Both the position numbers and the translations under genes were made by a program. Below are positions 9,701 through 18,600 of a stretch of DNA of 23,239 nt, in pieces (the stretch's first letter is position 1; the number at the start of each line of letters is the position of its first letter). A model generated the notes under the pieces. It saw only the letters and a list, made by a program, of their open reading frames with translations, had not been told where the DNA came from and did not search any database. Source of the DNA: Beroe ovata (taxonomy: Eukaryota; Ctenophora; Nuda; Beroida; Beroidae); assembly GCA_946803715.1 (NCBI GenBank), contig CAMPET010000373.1, positions 6,511 to 29,749 of the forward strand, in the 5' to 3' direction.

Positions 9701-11482
9701 ATCACGCGCCTCGGATTTGGTTCTCCTCAGACATCAGTACAGTACCTGCTCCTCTATCAGAGTTCCCTTGCTGCCGTGTGGCTGAAGTCACTGCTCAAAG
9801 AAGCACTTCAATGGCCATCAAAAAGTGAGATAGGATCTCTGATTATACAGGCGGAGCAGGCTTACAAAGCAGGGAATTTCCAACTTTACAGTCAGTGCTT
9901 TGAAGAGTTGACCAAAGCTAACTCGGCTTGGAAGAGAATGCTAGTGTTTGAAAATCACTTCGACCTGCTGAAGGAAGTTGATGATAAACAATATTTCCTT
10001 GTACTTCAGCACTCCCCTTGCAAGGAATACCTCTATTCTGCACTCGTTCAGGGGTCCAAGTCCGCCGGGAAGGGATTGGGAGAAAACCAGATCCTCAAAA
10101 TATCTCGTTGCGAAGTTTCCTTCGAGAAGCTGCAGAGTTTGCAACGAATGTTCGAGAACTACCAGGGCAACGTCGAGCGATACATGATGAAGCTTGTTCA
10201 GTTCTACAAAGCTAGGAATCAGTCAAATGAGAGGAAAGTTGTGTTGGAACAGCTGGGCGTGGACGAAAACAACGAAGCTCTCTCCGAGATTGAGGGAGTT
10301 ATGAAGGAGTGTCAAGCGAATAACGAGCAATATTACCACACCATTGTGTCGCAGCTGTGGGACTATCTGAAGGAAGCAGTTGAAGTTTTCGTGAAGGACC
10401 TCTCCGCCATATCAGATGCCGAGGCAAACTTCTCCCTTCTCCCTGATCACTCTCTACAGTGTATGCCGCTGGAGGCTCTTCCTATATCCAAGGTAGGAAA
10501 CATCAAGCAGCTAACTCGAGATTTCTCAATCCAGACATTCCATCATCGTATGCTGAGTTACACCCACTCTAAGAACACGGAGGGTGCTCCGCCGGCTGCC
10601 GAATCGAAAAAGCCCGCCAAAACTCCTGGTCCCGGTGGTTCAGCAAGAGGGGAGAGAGTTAAGAGTCTCCTTGATAAACGATTACTAGCAGACAAAATAG
10701 TGATTCAACCCCCAATTGTTGATACAAACAACATAAAGTATATCATCAATGATGATGCAGGGTTAAGATGTGGTGATACGAATGTGGTTGATGAGTTTGG
10801 TGAAATGATGAAAGCAACTCCCGCTAAAACATCACGTTGGACTGGTACCATGGTAACAAATAATCAATGCAGTCCCATGGAAATGCAGGAACTCCTCGCA
10901 TCCTCATCCGGGTTTATCTATTGTGGTCTGGGTAAACTATTCTCTCTGATCTCATCTGAACTACTCTCTCGACTCGACATGTCGGGCAATCACCTCCACA
11001 TTATTGCCGATCAAGTTGTAACAAGTTACGTTTTCCGGCACAAGACTCAAGAACGGGAGACAAAGGGAAGGGAGTTGATGAAACTGGAAAACCCCGTGAA
11101 TCTGGCAGGTCTGCTCTATTTGAGTGGCAGTGTTCTGAGTCTGGTAAACACAGTCGAAACAAACTCCGATTCTAACATTTCATTCCTGACTACCCTACTA
11201 AAAACAGCTGCCGAAACTGAACTCCCTCTCGGGCAGGCTCTGTATCTAACCCGTTTCCCTCCGCCCCCTGAAGTCATGTCATCCAAACCTGCAACTCCAG
11301 TTGCCAAGGGAGCCAAAACCAAGTCCCCCAAGAAAACAGATTCTGGGCAAGAGAGCAAAGTTGAGATGAACGTGGAGATGAGTGTCCCGGCCTCACTTAA
11401 TCCTAGCGTCTATAACATGGTCGGCTTTGGACTGCCCCATTTGGCGTTGGGTGAGGGGACACCAGTCCCGGGCAAGAAGTAA
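3708..11482 (+). CDS. Cilia- and flagella-associated protein 46 (CFAP46/TTC40)
   Basis: Coding exons 3708-3801 and 3876-11482 join in phase (GAA G/GT TAT) to a protein of 2566 residues; the human protein is about 2700. CFAP46 is a TPR-rich scaffold of the C1d projection of the ciliary central apparatus, working with CFAP54, CFAP74 and CFAP221 in control of beating. Identification rests on the N-terminal region: MDQYVRSQLLSAVNN, then LSPDLFVICAES, then RYYFLVMNASILFWKLARPF, which follow the family pattern. A TPR-like hairpin is at about residues 423-465 (LAKCYQDQQKLIEALENFNK). Most of the rest is alpha-helical. Charged low-complexity linkers occur at about residues 606-640, 799-840 (Lys/Ser/Pro), 1375-1400, 2261-2300 and 2500-2525. 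The start ATG at 3708 is the first in-frame ATG of exon 1 and gives a family-like N-terminus. Odd: the only coding intron follows codon 31; the remaining 7.6 kb is one exon. There are no internal stops or frameshifts. Confidence 0.94.
3802..3875 (+). other. CFAP46 intron 1 (74 bp)
   Basis: Donor GAAG/gttagt at 3801-3802 and acceptor ttctcacag ending at 3875, with a pyrimidine-rich run before the AG. Phase 1. Splicing joins MDQYV...IKSE to GYKGSAESLSPDL. Without it the long exon has no ATG near the conserved N-terminus. Confidence 0.9.
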
Positions 11483-11497
11483 ACGCTTGGCCCTATT

Positions 11498-11540
11498 GTG
11501 TATAGTCGTGTATAGTCGTGTATAGGTGTGTATAGGTGTG
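11498..11540 (+). repeat. Four-copy 10-bp tandem repeat in the CFAP46 3' UTR
   Basis: Four decamers, two TATAGTCGTG followed by two TATAGGTGTG, begin 18 bp after the CFAP46 stop. In RNA this places UGUAUAG motifs every 10 nt. They are close to, but do not match, the Pumilio consensus UGUANAUA. Confidence 0.85.
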
Positions 11541-12643
11541 TAATTTTAGAATTTGTACCACAGAAATATAACCGAAATCCTGACTTAGCGTCCGCAGCTA
11601 CGACATTGTTGCGATGCGCGTTTTCATTGCGCGCAGTAGGTCAGCATGTTGTCATAGCAATATGCGCGCAAATACGTACGGGTGTGCTATAAACAAACGC
11701 TTTCCATTCGATCAGACGTAAGAAACCAGAGCATGGCATGTTTCCTAATTTGATAACTTGAGTCAGAATTTCTAGCACAGTTTCAGAGCACATTTTCTAT
11801 GTTTTTAATGTCAAATAACTGTATCAGAGATGTACATAATTGTATGATAGTTCCAATGAACCCCGTAACATACCTTGTATTTCTTAGATCCGGAATTCAA
11901 AATTCTTCAAATTTGACTCACCTCCCCTTGAACTATGAAGTATACATTGTGTACAGAGTACACTGTATATTATCTATTGTACACTATACACTCCAATATT
12001 ATAGACGAATCAATAGTAGCGACCAGAGACCAATAGATTGTATTGCTTCACCAACATACTTCACAAACCAAGTTCTGTTGACACACGAATTGCCAGAAAG
12101 AAATCGAGATTTTGGTTTATTCAATTTCTCATTTACAGGATCGTATTATAAGTACAGATAGTAACGCTTCACAACACACACCTCAAAAAAGAGCAATGTC
12201 AAGTCGTCTTTTTCAGCTTTAATACAAAACTATATCACCTTCAAATATATACCAAATCATCCACATATCTTATTAACACAAAAATAAAAATACACTTTTT
12301 GTTGAATGCGTCTTTATCAATAAACGCACACATGGCTCTATCATTTGACTAAAACTATTGAAATCATACCTAGAATAAGTTTAGCAAACCATTTCTCATC
12401 GAATGCAGGAAATATACTTCGTAAAAGTAGAACAATCCCAAATTCAGGGTCTTTTGAGTCTTCAAAAGTCCAGTGCCAATTTATCATATTGAGGAGTCTT
12501 TCATGCATAATTTTGATCATTTTCCCTCAAGACACATTTCCATATTTTCAGAACAACAGCAATGAGAGAGAGGAATTTGTCCTTGCGATCATCACCAGTG
12601 AAGGGTGTTTTTAGAACTAAATTATCGCACACTCCACTATCTC
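11541..12643. other. Convergent intergenic region between CFAP46 and filamin
   Basis: It holds the 3' UTRs of both genes and no supported gene. Short open frames here (for example 11799-12161 plus) lack motifs and codon character. GC-rich spots with GCGCGC lie at 11614-11675. I saw no canonical plus-strand AATAAA for CFAP46 before about 12283, so its poly(A) site is unresolved; an AATATA variant occurs at about 11565. Confidence 0.5.
12116..12223 (-). promoter_or_regulatory. Candidate filamin polyadenylation signals
   Basis: On the minus strand, ATTAAA lies at 12218-12223 and AATAAA at 12116-12121, about 420 and 520 nt past the filamin stop at 12644. These are the nearest such hexamers I found downstream of the stop. 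This rests on motif and position only. Confidence 0.35.
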
Positions 12644-15600
12644 TCACCATATTTGGAACATATTACTGAAGCTGCAGTACACTAAATCAGAATCCGAGCA
12701 CCGAACCATGACCTTGTGCGGACCAACTTCCACTGGACTTGCACGAACCTTGTAAACAGAGTCCTTCACCGAGTATTTCGTATCCACCACTTTCCTGTTA
12801 GGTCCGAGGACCTTCACTTGCGGAGGTTGGGAAGGTCCGCACACCTTGGCAGTTGTCTTGAACCGCTGCGCGTACTTCAGCTCGATATCAATATAATCAT
12901 CCACACTGCAACTAGCCGGACTCTCAAGGGAAAGATGAGTAACTTGGAACTCGACTCTACGACGGGCGTTGTTGAAAACGCCGCAATTGTGAGTGTGAAC
13001 CTTGGGTTTAAACGGTTTCCCCTTATTAAGTGACTCCCCACCAAACTTAACATCCACCTCGTAGTTGTTATGCAGTGGAACGTCATACTTCACATAGTAC
13101 AGCCCCTTCTTCTGTTCCATGACAGTCGGTATGGGCTTGAACTCCCCGGTCCCCGGACCCTCAATTTCAACATCCAACCTCTCTTCTCCCGCCTCCCGTG
13201 CATCCACAATGAAATGAGTGTCCAGCCCGCAGATATTGCCCATCGGCTCAATTCCCGGTCCGTAAACTTTCACTGATTTCAATCCCCGGGCTTTGAGTGG
13301 GATGGGGCATTTGGGAGCGGGCACACCGTCACTTTCAGCAACGAACGTGTAGTCCCCAGCTTTGTCGGGGGTGAATGACACCTGGGGCAGGGGAGAGTAA
13401 TGGTCAGGGTAAAGGTCTTTCCATTTCTGAACTTTTCACTAATTTTGGTCATTGATTCATGGTCGACAGATCAAATTTCCCTCAACATCACCCTATCAAT
13501 TTCAGCCCATATTCGGAGATATCTCACCTTGAATACACTGTCATCGCTCTCTTCTATTTCAAGGGGAACAGGACGTCCATCAGGTCCGACCACGAGCAAC
13601 TCCAGATCTGCTCTGTTGTCAGGTATCATCTTGCTCGGGTCTTTCTCCCTGATCAGAATGTCTCCCGTTGCTGCCCGGCTAGCATCGATTGTCAGACTAC
13701 ACTCTTCTCCGACCTGTAATTGTGGAGTAGAAAACGTTTGAAATCGGGAATAAGATTCTCGAAATATGTAACGTTTGTTTTTTCGGATCTCCTCTACCTT
13801 TAGTGGTTTGCTGCTGTTCAATCCATCTCCGAATATGTTGAGTTTATCCAACTTCAGCCTTGGCTCAGCTTTGAGCTCTTGCTCCAGAATGGGTTCACCC
13901 CCAAATGCAACCTCGGCCTTGTAAATTCCTTCCTTGGTAGGTGTGAACGTGAATGTACTCAGACCTGGGAGAGGAAAGTTAGGATAGACACCACTCACTG
14001 ACACCTTTTTACTGCCACCACTAATTATTGCACTTCATGTGAACATCCTGTTCATCAGAATTGCAGTAATGTTGTTAAAGGAATTTCATTTTCTGCAGCA
14101 ATAACTTTCAGCAAACAATGTTTTAACTTGACACACACACTCACACACTTTAACAACAAAGTAAATAATACGCCTTGAAGCAGTATAACTTTCTAAATTG
14201 ACCGCTGTTACAAATACCAGATATCAACACTAGAAGTGTGTACTTCTATAATTAGCTCAAAGACTGATAATGAGTTTCAATACACAACAACAACATGAAC
14301 CAGATCCCTGATCGTGCAGCACTATGTGTCAATTATAGCAGAGCAATAGATCCCAGTATGATCTCAATATCTGATGGGTGCTAACTAGGTGTTAATTAGG
14401 TGATAGTGTCCAATGTCCATCAGAAGGTAACGATTTTCCACTTTCCTGGCGAGCAAGCAGTGAGTTTTGATTGGAGATGCACTTCATCTAGAATATACTT
14501 TCAGCGCTTGAAGCTAAGAAAACTGTTTTTTGTTTCAAAGAGTTAAACTGCGCGAACCCACACATCTGCTCTGCCTAGTTGACTTTAACCGAGACATGAA
14601 TAGGACCTAAAGACGCTGAAACAAACATTTTAAAGGCTTTTGTTTTAAAAAACGGAACGGTAGTTATGTAGAACAGGGTCAACAAATTTTGGAGACACTA
14701 GGCACAAAATTCTAAAACACATGTGTGTGAACTGTGAGTATATACTTATGCAGCTAATGTAGAGACTTGTACCGTATGCGGGCTGGCTTCTAAACACACA
14801 ATGGAAAGTGGAAACATATAAAAACCACACCCAATTCATCCCTGGCAGTAAACAATAACTTCCCATGCAAACTCACAGCCACACCCAGACTCACCCACTC
14901 CATTGACATCGTGGACCAAATCAATCTCCCGTCCAAGATGATCGAGAATCTTGCACTCCAAGTCGCCGTATCCCGCCTCCGTGGAGTCAATGGTGATGTG
15001 AGTGGGTTCTCCCAGTCTGATTTTATCATTGCTTATCTCAACCTTGACCTTCTCCGGCTCACATTCGGGCCGGACTCTCACGTTGAATGGACCGTGAGGA
15101 ACTGGCACCTGAAACGGTGTTGTGAGGGACTGGCACCTGAAACGGTGTTGTGGAGAACTGGTGATGGAGGGACTTTCTATTGATGAAAAGAGTGGGGAGA
15201 GACTGGTACGACGATTCATGTGATTGGGAATGATGTGACATGTGATGAATCATCCGTAATAACATCTTCAATTGACGATGACTGGCGAGGATCAGAGATT
15301 GAGGACCCACCTTGCCGTACACTAGATTGATGGAGTGAGTTCCCGTCTCGGTTGGTTTGATTTTCAGGGTGTGGTGACCCTTATCGTCATCTTCATGAAT
15401 GAATTCCAAGACCTAAGTGGAGTTAGGGAAAGGTTGAAAATTCCTGCAGGCGTTTTTACATTGAAATTCCTAAGGTTTACATCGGAATTTTGGGTTTTCT
15501 TTTAGTATGCGCGTATTAATACCTGGAAATTATCGAGTTTTTGTGATAGGTTATCATCCTTCCCGGTAAGGCGTACAGTGTGTGTGAAACACACGATATA

Positions 15601-18600
15601 ATAATTGTTTTACAGTAAGCGTGAGTCAGAGTGTGCGTTTTAAAAGTATGTGCATAATATATTCTGAATTTATAATTATACTGAGGTCTTGAGTGAGTGT
15701 ACGTTGTTCAAAGTAAAGATTATTAGCATTACAAGTAGGCTGTGATTGGAACAAGTCATTGAGTTTAAGAATCATGAATTATGTGAAACTTGAACTGTAA
15801 AAAACTTGACTGCCACAAATTATAATTAACTCTAGTTCTTGACTGTGATTTTAGTGAAAAATGAATTCAAGATTTCAGTCATAGGTTTATATTGTATTCC
15901 AATACCTATGATGTATGGATACCTCGTTACCAATACCATGACAACCTCTGACCACGCCCACTTCTCTCATATAGCTCCTCATGGCAAAGCTCTTACCTTG
16001 CCCGATGGAGAGATAACTTGGGGTTCCAACTTGCCCTCACCAGCGGCCGTGGTGTCAATGTTGAAGACGGGAGAGTCACCGATCCTGATAACCTGAGCTG
16101 AGAACGACGGGAGGGGAGAGGTGAGTTTCAGTTGACGAAATTGGGGGAGGGGGTGGAGTGGAGGACATATTATTTGATTTAAGGAAGAAGAATTCGAATG
16201 TAAGTGTATTTAATCTTATCGTATGAGTACGAGTAGACTTCGGCCAGATCATGACCAATCTCCTCAATCTTCACTATGTAGTCTATAGCTGTACTTACCC
16301 AATCTTATAGTACTTACCCAATCCTGATACCTTGACTTTAGAGGCGTCCACTTTAGGACTGATCTTCACTTTGTAAGGAGCATTAGGGAGTGGCATCCCA
16401 CCAAAGTTGATGGCAACGTTGTACATCCCGAATTTGGGTGGTTTGTAGCAGACATATTGTTCTCCTTTTCCATCCTGTTCCACGTTATGAGGTACAGCCA
16501 TACTGGGAGAAAGGGAGTTTTCATGAAAACACAATCGAACATACTATCGAAAAGGGCAACTTTGACCACGCCCACATTTTCACCCACCTGTCGGGTCCCA
16601 CAATTTCCACTTTTGGCTCAGCGGGACCGGCATCCTTGTAGTGGATCTTGAACCAGGCATTCTCCCCTGGCAACACACCCTCTCCCGTCAGGCCTGGGCC
16701 CTCGACCTTCACCTTCTTAGGGTCCACCTTATTACGGGGCCCATCACTGAAAATCTTCACGTTGAAGGGCGCTTTGGGGACGTCAACTCCGCAAAACGTC
16801 ACGTTGACCGTGTATTCGCCCTCCTCCTGAGAAAGTTAACCAATCAGTAACTCCTTTATACTCCTTCATAAAAACGCATACTCCTTCATAAACCGTTTTT
16901 ATCCTAATTACAGTGAGAGTGTAGCAAGTTTCTGTATTTACCGCCCTAACCATATCATATTCCTGTTTCCCGTGTTAAACTCGATTTCTTTTGACGACAT
17001 CGCACTACTAATGATCACTATGCGGGAGTTAAACGGCATTCCTACCCGGTGAACATTGCTCTAACTCCACTCTCTCCTTCCAACCCACGGAATGACTGGT
17101 GTCACAACATATATTCATCCTTTGTACATAATCTATTACATGTCACACTGTGACACACATATATATCAACACATGGGGAGGAGAGGAGAGGAGAGGAAAG
17201 GAGAAGGAGAGGGGAGGGGGAGAGGTATAATATATCGGAACTTAATTATTATACCACGGCTTCGCCCTCTCCACACTCTCTCCCATCACTCAGTTCTTTT
17301 CAGCGGAACATACAAAGACACATACCACTAAAATAGCCGCATATTTTCAGCTTAAGGAGCTACGCCTGATATGGAATGTCGAGGCTTGACATTATATTCT
17401 ACTCGTGACAATGACTAACCCTGATTGAAACATTCCAGCGTTTTGTAATAAGAGCGTTTAACCGAAGGATCAAACAAAATAGTGTAGAATATTCTGGGTG
17501 ACGAAAAACGAGATCAATCCAGACGAAATGTTTCACACAATCACACACCTTAGGGAAGTATGCTCCAGTGTAGATGCCCGGAGTATCTCCCGTGATCCCG
17601 TACTCCACTTTCACGGGATCAGTGCCCTCGGGACCCTCGACAGTCACCACTACATCCCCGGCCCCGCACTTGCTCGCATCGATCTCAAACTCAGCCGGTT
17701 TCCCAGGGAGGAGGCCCACTCCGGAGATGCCGGGACCTCGAGCAATTGCCTGGGTGGAGGTGGAGGGGTGATAAATATTGATCGTGATGAAAATAGAAAA
17801 TGAACATGAGCTCGTAACGGTGGAAGATAGAATTCTGGGATTAATTTTGCAGTGTTGTCATGACAACTTAGCATTTCTCACCCTGTTTGGGTACACTACT
17901 GGCGCTCCCTCCTTTACTTTAGCATCCAGGAACCCGCTAAGATAAGTCATATTGGAGAGGTCATCCGCCTGGAAAACATGGTGTCACGAGTGTTACCATG
18001 GTAACTGGTGTTGTCATGGTAACGGCAGTAACTGTTGTTCCTATAGTAACGGCTGTGACTCTCATTTCCATTTCAGTGTATGGGGGTGTTGATAACTGTT
18101 CCATATGTCCGAATAATACCCTGCTACAGAAATACCCTAATACCCTAATGTCCGTGACCTCTATGGAAGCCTGATAATATCCCAAATAGTACCAGGTCAA
18201 TGGATATTCCTCTAGCTTATTATGTGTGATATGTTGTCGGTATTCTTATGCTATCAAGTATGTGTGTGGTATAGTATGCGTGTGTGTGTGTGTGTTTGGT
18301 GAATTATTTGAGTGTTTGGCTGAATTCCAGCATGTTCTGTGTGACCTAGAGATGTCAGACAAAACCGACTGTCCCAAAAACACGTCATGATCTCAAACCC
18401 CACAGAACCCACATCTTATCCCCCCACATGACTCACACTGGTGCTAGCCATATCCTCAGGAGCAAGAAGTTTGGGGACCCCGAGCCAGGTGCTGGCCAGG
18501 TCCATCGCGTGGCCCGTGTTCTCCACTTTCTCATCTGGGTTGAGTACAGCGTGGTTTGGGATGAGACCAGGGGCAATGGTGTTCACTAGGCATGCCAGCA

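Larger units (their letters stand above)
12644..17968 (-). other. Filamin rod: seven Ig-type repeats (exons 7-15, plus the end of exon 6)
   Basis: Each repeat follows the filamin pattern of a GPG or similar start, an IDA/IDT strand (FEIDASKCGAGDV, FNIDTTAAGEG, LTIDASRAATGD, FIVDAREAGEE), a Y-x-V/FTP block and an end like PFNVKI. Repeats 1-6 are typical. The first follows CH2 directly. The seventh, from about residue 858, is divergent: it begins ARRRVEFQVTHLSLES and ends YCSFSNMFQIW, where PGSPFKVKV-like sequence would be expected. By position it may be the dimerisation repeat. The final exon (738 bp) carries the end of repeat 5 and all of repeats 6 and 7. Confidence 0.88.

Noticed and set aside
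11799-12161. Open frame of 120 codons downstream of CFAP46
   Set aside because: AT-rich composition, no family resemblance, no splice or promoter evidence; it lies in the convergent intergenic region.
16093-16095. Alternative acceptor giving exon 10 a start at 16092
   Set aside because: It would be phase 0, but the upstream donor at 16318 leaves phase 1; the acceptor at 16098 restores the frame and the conserved repeat sequence.
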